This document shows, one piece after another, positions 1-12,351 of a stretch of 64,000 nucleotides of DNA. Every line of letters starts with the position of its first letter. Position 1 is the first letter of the stretch. The notes under the pieces are model-generated. The model made no database searches, had not been told where the DNA came from, and saw nothing but the letters and a program-made list of their open reading frames with translations. The position numbers and the translations under genes were made by a program. Source of the stretch: Lamellibrachia columna (Eukaryota; Annelida; Polychaeta; Sabellida; Siboglinidae); assembly GCA_963662155.1 (NCBI GenBank), contig OY759265.1, positions 7,543,338-7,607,337 on the forward strand, read 5' to 3'.

Positions 1-177
1 GTCACACCTTCCATGAGCCATTAGGAGCAACTGTACACCATGTGTGTAGTCACACCTTCCATGAGCCATTAGGAGCAGCTGTACACCATGTGTGTAGTCA
101 CACCTTCCATGAGCCATTAGGAGCAGCTGTACACCATGTGTGTAGTCACACCTTCCATGAGCCATTAGGAGCAGCTG
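1..177. repeat. 48-bp tandem repeat, left edge
   Basis: About 3.7 nearly identical copies of a 48-bp unit starting gtcacaccttccatgagcca. Copies begin at 1, 49, 97 and 145. The array runs off the left edge, so its full size is unknown. Only single-base differences are seen, such as gcaact against gcagct, so it was homogenised recently. Confidence 0.95.
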
Positions 178-557
178 AATGAATTACCACTCCTAGCATC
201 AGCCAAGGTTAGCTGTGTTTACAAACAAAAGGTCTGGGCATGTGTCATGAGCTGATATTCACAGTAGCTAAGGTGTGCCTGCCTTGCCTGATATCACAGC
301 TCCTTTCCTGCTTTCACCTACCTTATATGCAGTGGAAACCGTATTGTCATTTGAAACATCTCTACAAATTAGACTCAATTTCTGCTCGAAATTTAAAAAA
401 TGTTATGGCAGTTAATGATTGTATAATTTTACATTTATTAACAAGACAGAGCTAATATTGAGCACGTAATTGATTAACATATCATTTCGGAATAATACTT
501 CAGAATTCTAGCAATACATTGGCTTCAGAATCATGGGTTCAGCCTCCTGTTACATTT
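178..557. other. no feature recognised
   Basis: Unique AT-rich sequence. The only open frames are short and show no motif I recognise. Confidence 0.6.
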
Positions 558-985
558 CCCATTGGTGACCATGTTAACGTTTTGCACGATTATAAGAAAA
601 CGGGACCATCAAAAATTCTGAAACTTCTTACCTGCCGTTGCCATCATCTCATTGACATGCTGATCAAGTTTAGTCAAAGTCTCATACTTGTAACTCATTT
701 AAAATGTCTGAACGTGCCATGCCCGTAAATTTTTACCATTTTCTGCATGAATTACTACGCACACGTGCCTTGTTGCGAAAAAAATGGCCAAAATTCCTTC
801 CACCTATTGAAATCATCTAAAAATCCAGTTACATTGCCAATATGTTCTACCAGCAAACTTGCCAATGTGCCTTGCTCAAATGCAGTTATGTCAGATGATA
901 TGTTTTTTGAAAATAACACATATCTAAAATTACTGTTCCCCACATTCGTGTGTAACACACCAGGAAGTCTAACTGAAGCATGATC
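558..985 (+). repeat. dispersed repeat R1, copy A
   Basis: This segment aligns over about 430 bp, in the same orientation, with 48442-48868. Shared blocks include accatcaaaaattct, tgccatcatctca, cccgtaaatttttacca and acattcgtgtg. Divergence is moderate with small indels, so the two are old copies of one interspersed family. No terminal repeats, target duplications or coding content are seen. Class unknown. Confidence 0.75.
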
Positions 986-2160
986 CCTCATGGGATAAAG
1001 AAAAATAAGTAGACCCCTACTACGCCCCCTGGTGAGCAATGCAGGTGCCTTGAGCTGAGAGTCACAACAAATCACATTACATGGCATCCTGCTGACATAG
1101 AGGACTTGCTTACATGGCCATCAAGGGGGTCGTTAATTACTGCTAACACTTAGCCCCAGTCTCCCTTGGCTCCAGCTGTGTCCAGCCAGTGGAAGAGCAC
1201 AGCAGGTTTATAATTCACACCAGATTACATCTAGGGTCTATAAATAATGTTGGGCCTATCTAGGTGGTTGCAGGATATTTAAAACAAGAAATATCTTATC
1301 AGATAATAACATTATAAACATATCTTTTTTGGCAGTTAATTAATTATGCAGAAGTTGTTTATATTTTTATTTTTCAGAATTGTTACTTTTTCAGAATTTA
1401 TACATTGCCATAATTGTGATATCTGTCTTAATATCATCTTTTTTTAAATGCTGTCATACAAAAATATTTAATATAATCATAAATATATAATGTGTTTTAT
1501 TATTATCATTATTTCCAGTGGAAACCAAATAGTGTGAACCTGTAGGAAACTGTGAACATTCTGAAGGATGTGCCCCACTTTGAACATCTAAGGACCAGTG
1601 GACCCAGGAAGAGACAACAGGGCCAAAGTATACCTCATGGAGAGGATTGTATCTATCTTGAGTGTTCTGACAGCTCTGACCAGCCACATTGCTAACTGAT
1701 TGTTAGCCAGATTACTGAAAGCATAAAGAAGTGGGCTCTCACTAACTTTGACTGACATGCCTACAAGACAGCAAATTAACCTTTTTTCTTGACATGGTAT
1801 AAACGTTGTATTCTTGATAAGAATAGATAATGTATTTACATTAATTCTATCCCAATAAGAGAAATATGAGTTGCTGGAGCAATTGCAGTGATGCCTATTG
1901 TTTAACAGTGCATACTAATTATGCAGAATATTGCTAACATAGTGTTTCTTAATTTTTACATTTTCTTAAATGCCTTCACTTCAAAGCCACAAAATATACA
2001 ATCATGTCGCTGCACCAAGACATTGTTTGGTTAGGCACACAGCCCATGCATGCTTGTTTAAGATAAATTTTGGTATGTTACTATGTTCCTACAAAACATA
2101 GCCTGGATCATATAATTTTTAAACCTGTACAGACTGCTACACACCAACCTGAATAAATCA
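986..2160. other. no gene recognised
   Basis: AT-rich non-repetitive sequence. Short open frames on both strands lack recognisable domains. I see no structured RNA or repeat. Confidence 0.55.
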
Positions 2161-2245
2161 GCATGCACATGCGGATGCACATACGCACACATGTGCATGC
2201 ACACACACACACACACATGCGTATGCACACACGCACACATGAAGT
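2161..2245. repeat. CA-rich microsatellite
   Basis: Imperfect (CA)n mixed with gcatgcac and cgcacaca blocks. The purest run, about 20 bp of CA, is near 2199-2217. Confidence 0.85.
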
Positions 2246-2640
2246 ATTTTGAGGACATTACAAAACTTCTAAATTCCCACATCATTACCGACATCACTAG
2301 CAAAATATCCATCACAAATCATAGGAAAACATGGGTGTGTGTGTTGGACCTTGTTTACACAAGGATTTCCAAGGGACACTCACATGTATGAATGCACACA
2401 CACAAGTGGGTGCTGATGTGTTGTTACAGAGCATTCAATTACTTAATATCGTAGTTCAATGTGGAAGTCGGCTGACAAGGAGTGACATACTACACCGAAG
2501 GACTTAGAGAAATACCAGCAGCTGCTGCATCAATCCTCGTCACCTCTAATCATCCCTAATAACATTTCATCCAAATGCCATTTCCACGTTTCTTTCTCCC
2601 AAGATAAATTCAGAACAACATTGGAAGAAAGTAACCTCTC
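2246..2640. other. no feature recognised
   Basis: Unique sequence between a microsatellite and a short tandem repeat. Nothing supported. Confidence 0.5.
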
Positions 2641-2642
2641 AA

Positions 2643-2702
2643 AGAAACCTTTCAAGGAAACCTTTCAAGGAAACCTTTCAAGGAAACCTTTCAAGGAAAC
2701 CA
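2643..2702. repeat. 13-bp tandem repeat
   Basis: About 4.6 near-perfect copies of aaacctttcaagg. Confidence 0.9.
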
Positions 2703-2752
2703 TGCTTTATTTGGAGTCGGGGACACTCCACTGTAGAATACATATCTGGATC

Positions 2753-3992
2753 ATGGGAGTGGGAGGGATGGTGGGGAATGGGAGTGGATGGGGAGTGGGA
2801 GGGATGGTGGGGAATGGGAGTGGATGGGGGAGTGGGAGGCATGGTGGGGAATGGGAGTGGATGGGGAGTGGGAGGGATGGTGGGGATAGGGAGTGGATGG
2901 GGGAGTGGGAGGGATAGTGGGGAATGGGAGTGGATGGGGGAGTGGGAGGGATGGTGGGAATGGGAGTGGATGGGGAGTGGGAGGGATGGTGGGGAATGGG
3001 AGTGGATGGGGAGTGGGAGGGATGGTGGGAATGGGAGTGGATGGGGAGTGGGATGGATGGTGGGGAATGGGAGTGGATGGGGGAGTGGGAGGGATGGTGG
3101 GCAATGGGAGTAGATGGGGGAGTGGGAGGGATGGTGGGGAATGGGAGTAGATGGGGGAGTGGGAGGGATGGTGGGGAATGGGAGTGGATGAGGGAGTGGG
3201 AGGGATGGTGGGAATGGGAGTGGATGGGCAGTGGGAGGGATGGTGGGGAATGGGAGTGGATGGGGGAGTGGGAGGGATGGTGGGGAATGGGAGTGGATGG
3301 GGGAGTGGGAGGGAATGGGGAAGTGGGAGGGATAGTGGGGAATGGGAGGGAATGAGGAGTGGGAAGGGATGGTAGGGAATAGGAGTGGATGGGGTAGTTG
3401 GAGGGGATGGTGGGGAATGGGAGTGGATGGGGGAGTGGGAGGGGATGGTGGGGAATGGGAGGGTATGGGAGTGGATGGGGGTGTGGGAGGAGATGGTGGG
3501 GAATGGGAGTTGATTGGGGGAGTGGGAGAGGATAGTGGGGAATGGGAGGGAATGGGAGTGGATGGGGGAGTTGGAGGGGAATGGGAGGGAATGAGGAGTG
3601 GGAAGGGATGGTAGGGAATGGGAGTGGATGGGGGAGTTGGAGGGGATGGTGAGGAATGGGAGGGAATGGGAGTGGACGGGGGAGTGGGAGAGGATAGTGG
3701 GGAATAGGAGGGAATGGGAATGGATGGGGGAGTGGGATGGGATGGTGGGGAATGTGAAGATATGGGAGTGGATGGGGGTGTGGGAGGGGATGGTGGGGAA
3801 TGGGAGTGGATGGGGAGTGGAAGGGATGGGACGGAATGGGAGTGGATTGGGGGAGTGGGAGAGGATAGTGGGGAATAGGAGGGAATGGGAGTGGATGGGG
3901 GAGTTGGATGGGATGGTGGGAAATGGGAGGGTATGGGAGTGGATGGGGTGTGGGAGGGGATGGTGGGGAATGGGAGGGAATGGGATGTAGCA
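2753..3992. repeat. G-rich purine minisatellite, 35-37 bp unit
   Basis: About 1.2 kb of almost pure purine on the plus strand. The basic unit is about 36 bp, for example atggtgggg at 2768, 2804 and 2841. From about 3360 rightward the units lengthen to near 50 bp by internal duplication of gggaatggga-type blocks. Runs of GGG or GGGG separated by one to seven bases recur throughout, so G-quadruplex or triplex formation is likely. Long Pro/Ser/His-rich (minus) and Gly/Trp-rich (plus) frames through it are by-products of the repeat. Confidence 0.95.
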
Positions 3993-4640
3993 GTGCCATC
4001 CTCACCCCAGACTTCAGGGATAAAGAGGTAGCAGTGCCAGCCAAACCCCAGAGTTCAGGGATAAAGAGGTAGCAGTGCCAGCCCCACCCCAGACATCAAG
4101 GATAAAGAGGTATCGATGCCAGTCTCATCCCAGACTTCAGGGATAAAGAGGTAGCAGAACCAGCCCCACCCCAGACTTCAGGGATAAAGAGGTAGCAGTG
4201 CCAGCCTCATCCCAGACTTCAGGGATAAAGAGGTATCGATGCCAGCCTCATCCCAGACTTCAGGGATAAAGAGGTAGCAGTGCCAGCCTCACCCCAGACT
4301 TCAGGGATAAAGAGGTATCGATGCCAGCCTCATCCCAGACTTCAGGGATAAAGAGGTAGCAGTGCCAGCCTCATCCCAGACTTCAGGGATAAAGTGGTAG
4401 CAGTGCCAGCCTCACCCCAGACTTCAGGGATAAAGAGGTAACGATGCCAACCTCACCCCAGAGTTCAGAGGTATCAGTGCCAGCCTCACCCCAGAGTTCA
4501 GAGGTATCAGTGCCAGCCTCACCCCAGAGTTCAGAGGTATCAGTGCCAGCCTCACCCCAGAGTTCAGAGGTATCAGTGCCAGCCTCACCCCAGAGTTCAG
4601 AGGTATCAGTGCCAGCCTCACCACAGACTTCAGGGATAAA
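3985..4640. repeat. 41-bp array changing to a 33-bp array
   Basis: From about 3985 to 4450 the unit is 41 bp, for example gtagcag at 4028 and 4069. From about 4450 to 4640 it is 33 bp. The short unit equals the long one minus the 8 bases ggataaag after ttcag, with gtagcag becoming gtatcag and cagactt becoming cagagtt. The left array is not a multiple of three and is closed in all frames; the right array is open as an 11-residue Ser/Val/Pro-rich repeat. Confidence 0.92.
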
Positions 4641-4725
4641 GGGGAGAGCAACAACAGCATGTCAAATTGTACACATAGTCATAGAAACTTTAGGTATTTT
4701 AAAGGCTATTGCTTTTCTGTTACTG

Positions 4726-7700
4726 CATGTTCATCTTCTATTGAGCATGATTCTAAGCCTTCGTGTTCTTCTTCTATTGAGCATGATTCAAAGCCTTCGT
4801 GTTCATCTTCTATTGAGCATGATTCTAAGCCTTCGTGTTCTTCTTCTACTGAGCATGATTCTAAGCCTTCCTGTTCTTCTTCTATTGAGCATGATTCTAA
4901 GCCTTTGTGTTTTTCTTCTATTGAGCATGATTCAAAGCCTTCATGTTCATCTTCTATTGAGCATGATTCTAAGCCTTCGTGTTCTTCTTCTACTGAGCAT
5001 GATTCTAAGCCTTCCTGTTCTTCTTCTATTGAGCATGATTCTAAGCCTTTGTGTTTTTCTTCTATTGAGCATGATTCTAAGCCTTCATGTTCTTCTTCTA
5101 CTGAGCATGATTCTAAGCCTTCGTGTTCTTCTTCTATTGAGCATGATTCAAAGCCTTCGTGTTCTTCTTCTATTGAGCATGATTCTAAGCTTTCGTGTTC
5201 TTCTTCTATTGAGCATGATTCAAAGCCTTCGTGTTCTTCTTCTATTGAGCATGATTCTAAGCTTTCGTGTTCTTCTTCTATTGAGCATGATTCTAAGCCT
5301 TCGTGTTCTTCTTCTACTGAGCATGATTCTAAGCCTTCGTGTTCTTCTTCTACTGAGCATGATTCTAAGCCTTCGTGTTCTTCTTCTACTGAGCATGGTT
5401 CTAAGCCTTCGTGTTCTTCTTCTATTGAGCATGATTCTAAGCCTTCGTGTTCTTCTTCTATTGAGCATGATTCTAAGCCTTCCTGTTCTTCTATTGAGCA
5501 TGATTCAAAGCCTTCATGTTCTTCTTCTATTGAGCATGATTCAAAGCCTTCATGTTCTTCTTCTACTGAGCATGATTCTAAGCCTTCGTGTTCTTCTTCT
5601 ATTGAGCATGATTCTAAGCCTTCGTGTTCTTCTTCTATTGAGCATGATTCAAAGCCTTCATGTTCTTCTTCTACTGAGCATGATTCTAAGCCTTCGTGTT
5701 CTTCTTCTATTGAGCATGATTCAAAGCCTTCGTGTTCTTCTTCTATTGAGCATGATTCTAAGCTTTCGTGTTCTTCTTCTATTGAGCATGATTCAAAGCC
5801 TTCGTGTTCTTCTTCTATTGAGCATGATTCTAAGCTTTCGTGTTCTTCTTCTATTGAGCATGATTCTAAGCCTTCGTGTTCTTCTTCTACTGAGCATGAT
5901 TCTAAGCCTTCGTGTTCTTCTTCTACTGAGCATGATTCTAAGCCTTCGTGTTCTTCTTCTACTGAGCATGGTTCTAAGCCTTCGTGTTCTTCTTCTACTG
6001 AGCATGGTTCTAAGCCTTCGTGTTCTTCTTCTATTGAGCATGATTCTAAGCCTTCGTGTTCTTCTTCTATTGAGCATGATTCTAAGCCTTCCTGTTCTTC
6101 TTCGATTGAGCATGATTCAAAGCCTTCGTGTTCTTCTTCTATTGAGCATGATTCTAAGTCTTCGTGCTCTTCTTCTATTGAGCATGATTCTAAGCCTTCA
6201 TGTTCTTCTATTGAGCATGATTCTAAGCCTTCCTGTTCTTCTTCTATTGAGCATGATTCTAAGCCTTCGTGTTCTTCTTCTATTGAGCATGATTCAAAGC
6301 CTTCGTGTTCTTCTTCTACTGAGCATGATTCTAAGCCTTCGTGTTCTTCTTCTATTGAGCATGATTCTAAGCCTTCATGTTCTTCTTCTATTGAGCATGA
6401 TTCTAAGCCTTCGTGTTCTTCTTCTATTGAGCATGATTCTAAGCCTTCGTGTTCTTCTTCTACTGAGCATGATTCTAAGCCTTCATATTCTTCTTCTATT
6501 GAGCATGATTCTAAGCCTTCGTGTTCTTCTATTGAGCATGATTATAAGCCTTCGTGTTCTTCTTCTATTGAGCATGATTCAAAGCCTTCGTGTTCTTCTT
6601 CTACTGAGCATGATTCTAAGCCTTCGTGTTCTTCTTCTATTGAGCATGATTCTAAGCCTTCGTGTTCTTCTTCTATTGAGTATGATTCTAAGCCTTCATG
6701 TTCTTCTTCTATTGAGCATGATTCTAAGCCTTCGTGTTCTTCTTCTATTGAGCATGATTCTAAGCCTTCGTGTTCTTCTATTGAGCATGATTCTAAGCCT
6801 TCGTGTTCTTCTTCTACTGAGCATGATTCTAAGTCTTCGTGCTCTTCTTCTATTGAGCATGATTCTAAGCTTTCGTGTTCTTCTTCTATTGAGCATGATT
6901 CTAAGCCTTCCTGTTCTTCTATTGAGCATGATTCTAAGCCTTTGTGTTCTTCTATTGAGCATGATTCTAAGCCTTCGTGTTCTTCTTCTATTGAGCATGA
7001 TTCAAAGCCTTCGTGTTCTTCTTCTATTGAGCATGATTCTAAGCCTTCGTGTTCTTCTTCTATTGAGCATGATTCAAAGCCTTCGTGTTCTTCTTCTATT
7101 GAGCATGTTTCTAAGCTTTCGTGTTCTTCTTCTGTTGAGCATGATTCTAAGCCTTCGTGTTCTTCTTCTACTGAACATGATTCTAAGCCTTCGTGTTCTT
7201 CTTCTACTGAGCATGATTCTAAGCCTTCGTGTTCTTCTTCTACTGAGCATGGTTCTAAGCCTTCGTGTTCTTCTTCTATTGAGCATGATTCTAAGCCTTC
7301 GTGTTCTTCTTCTATTGAGCATGATTCTAAGCCTTCCTGTTCTTCTATTGAGCATGATTCTAAGCCTTCGTGTTCTTCTTCTATTGAGCATGATTCTAAG
7401 TCTTCGTGCTCTTCTTCTATTGAGCATGATTCTAAGCCTTCATGTTCTTCTTCTATTGAGCATGATTCTAAGCCTTCGTGTTCTTCTTCTACTGAGCATG
7501 ATTCTAAGCCTTCGTGTTCTTCTTCTACTGAGCATGATTCTAAGCCTTCGTGTTCTTCTTCTACTGAGCATGGTTCTAAGCCTTCGTGTTCTTCTTCTAT
7601 TGAGCATGATTCTAAGCCTTCATGCTCTTCTTCTATTGAGCATGATTCTAAGCCTTTGTGTTCTTCTTCTACTGAGCATGATTCTAAGCCTTCCTGTTCT

Positions 7701-8866
7701 TCTTCTATTGAGCATGATTCTAAGCCTTCATGTTCTTCTTCTATTGAGCATGATTCTAAGCCTTCGTGTTCTTCTATTGAGCATGATTCTAAGCCTTCGT
7801 GTTCTTCTTCTATTGAGCATGATTCTAAGCTTTCGTGTTCTTCTTCTATTGAGCATGATTCTAAGCCTTCGTGTTCTTCTTCTACTGAGCATGATTCTAA
7901 GCCTTCGTGTTCTTCTTCTACTGAGCATGATTCTAAGCCTTCGTGTTCTTCTTCTACTGAGCATGGTTCTAAGCCTTCGTGTTCTTCTTCTATTGAGCAT
8001 GATTCTAAGCCTTCATGCTCTTCTTCTATTGAGCATGATTCTAAGCCTTTGTGTTCTTCTTCTACTGAGCATGATTCTAAGCCTTCCTGTTCTTCTTCTA
8101 CTGAGCATGATTCTAAGCCTTCGTGTTCTTCTTCTATTGAGCATGATTCTAAGCCTTCGTGTTCTTCTTCTATTGAGTATGATTCTAAGCCTTCGTGTTC
8201 TTCTTCTATTGAGCATGATTCTAAGCCTTCGTGTTCTTCTTCTATTGAGCATGATTCTAAGCCTTCGTGTTCTTCTATTGAGCATGATTCTAAGCCTTCG
8301 TGTTCTTCTTCTATTGAGCATTATTCTAAGCCTTCATGCTCTTCTTCTACTGAGCATGATTCTAAGCCTTCATGTTCTTCTTCTACTGAGCATGATTCTA
8401 AGCCTTCGTGTTCTTCTTCTATTGAGCATGATTCAAAGCCTTTGTGTTCTTCTTCTACTGAGCATGATTCTAGCGCCTTCGTGTTCTTCTTCTACTGAGC
8501 ATGATTCTAAGCCTTCGTGTTCTTCTTCTATTGAGCATGATTCTAAGCCTTTGTGTTCTTCTATTGAGCATGATTCTAAGCCTTCGTGTTCTTCTTCTAT
8601 TGAGCATGATTCTAAGCCTTCATGTTCTTCTTCTACTGAGCATGATTCAAAGCCTTCGTGTTCTTCTTCTATTGAGCATGATTCTAAGCCTTCATGTTCT
8701 TCTTCTACTGAGCATGATTCAAAGCCTTCGTGTTCTTCTTCTATTGAGCATGATTCAAAGCCTTTGTGTTCTTCTTCTACTGAGCATGATTCTAGCGCCT
8801 TCGTGTTCTTCTTCTAATGAGCATGATTCTAAGCCTTCGTGTTCTTCTTCTATTGAGCATGATACA
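4726..8866. repeat. 36-bp minisatellite array, about 115 copies
   Basis: A 4.1-kb array of a 36-bp unit reading tgt-(tct)3-attgagcatgattctaagccttcg. Many units are 33 bp through loss of one tct. Common variants are att/act, gattct/gattca, gat/ggt, cct/ctt and tcg/tca, tcc or ttg. The leftmost units carry private variants (tgttcatct near 4728, tgtttttct near 4908 and 5052), as expected at the edge of an array homogenised from the centre. Blocks of units recur as higher-order repeats (573, 393 and 322 bp). Two plus frames stay open for over 1,200 codons, one reading CSSSIEHDSKPS and one LLLLSMILSLRV. Changes fall at all codon positions, so coding is not supported. Confidence 0.97.
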
Positions 8867-10384
8867 ATGTCACCACTATATTAAATTTAATTTAAATTAC
8901 ATTTCTTTGAACTTGGCATGATCATTCCAAATTGACAGGAACGCAGCATAAGTAGTTTAAGACAGAAATTAATTAGTGACAAAAATTTTTATAATTCATA
9001 TAAAACTTAAATGCTTTACATTCAAGTGCTAGTTAATCTCAGTCACTGTAAGAGATGTGTTACATGCAAGATTCCAAGGTCAAAACAAGCAAATATGACA
9101 CTGCTCTTGCTCATTTCACAGCATTAGTGCAACATGCTGTAAAAAAATTTTGTCCAGACAGAATTTTTAATGAGAAAAGATCAAAGAAGTGATACTGATG
9201 AAGGCCCCATACAAATATAGGTGAATAGAGATGGCGACCATGACCTTCACACGATCTTCATTGAATTACATGACGAGAAACACAGTTGCATAACACCTGA
9301 AATAAAGACGATGTCGTCTGACGTAAATTGTTTTGAAGCAGAAGCCAGTATCAGAAGTGGCCTTTTCATGTGTCTGGTATACAGTCTCAACCATGTTCTG
9401 AGCACCTGAGATATGTCTGTTCCATAAATATGCCTTTATTCCGTTTGCATCCATTCACACAACACTGGCTTCCATCAACTAACACCAATCATCTTATTTT
9501 AAGCCAATAAAAAGTCTAAATAAAGGTTGACTTTACAAGTTTTTGTAACTTGGCCAACAAGCTCAATCACTCCTATCAAACTTCGGATTTTGTCACTGAT
9601 TAATTACAACGAAAAGATAAGACAGTGTGGCTGAGCACTGTGGCTGTGTGCCAAACAATGAATTGCCTTCTGTTTGGTCACTATACAAGTGTACACAGAG
9701 GCACCAAGTTTCCTGCTTTGGGAAGGAGTCACCTTTCCTTTCAGGCAACTTTTACATCTCCTGATCTCCTTCCGTCCTTCCATAGAATCTCCTTTTTTAA
9801 AACAAATCCACATTTATGTGGTTGCATAACTTATGCATAATAAGGACCCTTGAGACCTTCATGTTTTCCAAAATATTTATTGTTGGAAGGAAATACACAT
9901 TTCCCTCACATCCTCATTCCTTTATTTCATTTCCATCAGGAGAATCTCTTTTCTACTAACTGTTTAACTTGGCAACTCTGCATGTATTGCTTTTGTTCAT
10001 TATGACCGCTGCCCAGCTAACAAATGACAAAATTAGTTGAAATAACACACATATGTCATGCTGGTTGTCTGCCTCCGTTGCTAGCTTACATGCTAAATTT
10101 TCTCCAACTTAATTAATTAATCCTATCACACACAACATTACGGGCAGCAACAACCAGTTGTCAACCTGGACACTATACGGTGATATCAGATTCGGTGATG
10201 CCACCAAAACTGAAAAGTGGTGACACCAGATAGGTAAAAAATATAAAACATTGCTTGTCTAAATTAGTTTGGAAAGTACATTTTTTCAAGTTTACTCTAG
10301 TTTGATATTGCCTTATGCAGAATACTTTGTACATCCAACCTATCATGATGTAATAACCAAGATGCCTTTAGAAAAAGGCTTTGT
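8867..10384. other. no gene recognised
   Basis: AT-rich, largely unique sequence. Open frames are under 75 codons and show no motif. No repeat copies were matched elsewhere in the window. Confidence 0.5.
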
Positions 10385-10409
10385 ATGAATAGACAAAACA
10401 GAGAATGGT

Positions 10410-10612
10410 ATGCAGTGTGTGTCCATATGTGTGCAAGCATGCAAGCATGTGTGCGTGCGTGTGTGCGTGTGTGCATGTGTACGTGCATGCATGCATGCGT
10501 GCAAGGGTGCATGAATGTATGTGTTGTATATATGTATATGTGCTTGTCCATATGTGTTGGAGTGTGTACAACATGCATACACATGTATATGTGCTTGTCC
10601 ATATGCATACGT
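10410..10612. repeat. TG/CATG-rich simple sequence
   Basis: Alternating purine-pyrimidine sequence with gtgcgtg and gcatgcatgc runs, potentially Z-forming. It ends in a direct duplication of atgtatatgtgcttgtccat near 10527 and 10583. Confidence 0.85.
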
Positions 10613-11974
10613 TAGTTGAGACCACAGAACAAAACCTAGAACAACTCAGATATCACCGTACAGCAGCAGAGAAAGATTACTACATGTGTAATCTAGTTCA
10701 TATTCCATGCCTTGCTACAAAGACCGTTCATGCCAACCAAGCTCCAGTATAGCCACATATACACAACAATATGCGATCAACACAGTCGAGCCACATATCG
10801 ACAGTAAAACGTGATGAGGTCTCAGTGAAGGCCAACACGGGGCTACCTACCGGACTCGATGCTGCAACGGATGATATCGTGCATGCGACAGGTGATTTAT
10901 GTGTGTAGTTGACCATGCCGTCTGAGGTGTTGTCTGGACATTGCGCAATGGCCGGTACTGGCCGTACTGGCTCTCCGTGTCCGATTCGGCCACCTCTGAG
11001 TTGTGCGGCGATGATTTCGCTATGCTGTCATGCCCACAGATGGCGCCCTTTAGCATGCTTTTGATCTGCCCCATGTTGGGTAATTGGCAGCAACGGTGTC
11101 TGGGTCAGCACAATGACAACACGTATTCCACACAATCCATAGAGAACCGGACGCATCATGTGTAATCCGGAACCTCTGATGCAATCCATGCATGATCACA
11201 TCACATCTCTGCAGACAACACCTGTGTTAAATCCGGATGAATAATCTTATTAAATCCAGCGAGAACGGCGTCTTCAATTTGAACATATTTAGCATAATGT
11301 CTGTGGTTACATCCAAGGCTAGTTCTAAGTTATTGGACTCCAGACCACAGCTGTATGGACGACTGTCCCTACATGTGTCGTTGCTGCCTCGCCGCAGCCA
11401 CAGACACTGCTACATACAGCGGATCAATACACATGCATAATAACACACTGTGTTGAACAAGAAATCAAACGGACAACATCTAGCCTAGTCCAGTGTCTCC
11501 CTCACTCAGTGACGCAGCATCGTCCCTGGCCTGCGCTGATGGCACAAAGAGCAACTGATATGGAGGCTGGCTGAAACCTCCACTGGCCACAAGACTAATA
11601 GGATGAGCAGATGGACTGACAAGCCAGTGGCAGCAGAGGCTATCTACAAGGCAGGATTCTGCCTGTCTCATCAGTCAGCTGATCAGCCCACTGTGTGTGC
11701 ATATAATACAGGATGGCTGTGCCTATACTGATGGTGCCATTTTGCCAGATCCCTCTCTCACTGTCCACTAGGCTGGCTTTCTCCACAAAATTGCTTCCTA
11801 CTGAGGGTATAAGGGGAGGTGGAATGCCTTGGTGGTGAGCTGGGGATAACTGCCTTATAAACGGAGGAACAATCTCATCCACTCTGAGGCTAAATTATTA
11901 TGGCTACAGCTTTACATGCAAATTATTGCCTAGTGAATAACCAAGTGATATTTATGTGGAACTATTTTATTTAT
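10613..11974. other. no gene recognised
   Basis: Mostly unique sequence of higher GC than its surroundings near 10780-11100. Open frames up to 80 codons on both strands overlap one another and carry no recognisable domain. An unknown exon cannot be excluded. Confidence 0.45.
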
Positions 11975-12026
11975 GTGGGAGATGCATCATAAATAAACAT
12001 GTGGAAGATGCATCGTAAATAAACAT
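11975..12026. repeat. 26-bp tandem duplication
   Basis: Two copies of gtggragatgcatcrtaaataaacat in direct contact. Confidence 0.85.
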
Positions 12027-12351
12027 ACACTAACAACTGGATTGACAGCGTGACAATAAATTGGGAAAAGAGGTACCAGTATCTTAATTAATTACCAGTA
12101 CTCGTAATTGTGTCCCTGTCCCATCACTGACAAAGTGATTATATCTACAATTCTATATCATAGGCAATGAACAAAGTCATGTCAGAGATGCAGTTGTACC
12201 GTGGCGACAGATGAATGCACTAGCTGTAAACAAGTCTCTGCTTTCTGTGCTTGTATATCATAAATAGCTCAGAAATGGACATTGTGGTTTCCTGTGTATG
12301 CATCGGACATTGCCCAGAAGCTACAACAATTTGTTATGCACTGTCACATTA

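Noticed and set aside
2707..4044. 445-codon Pro/Ser/His-rich minus frame
   Set aside because: Low-complexity translation of the G-rich minisatellite.
4444..8817. 1,457- and 1,279-codon plus-strand frames through the 36-bp array
   Set aside because: Both come from 36/33-bp units and are open at the same time in different frames. Variants fall at all codon positions. No start context, splice site or flanking domain supports a gene.
4726..8866. CRISPR-like array
   Set aside because: The units are contiguous with no unique spacers, and the context is eukaryotic.
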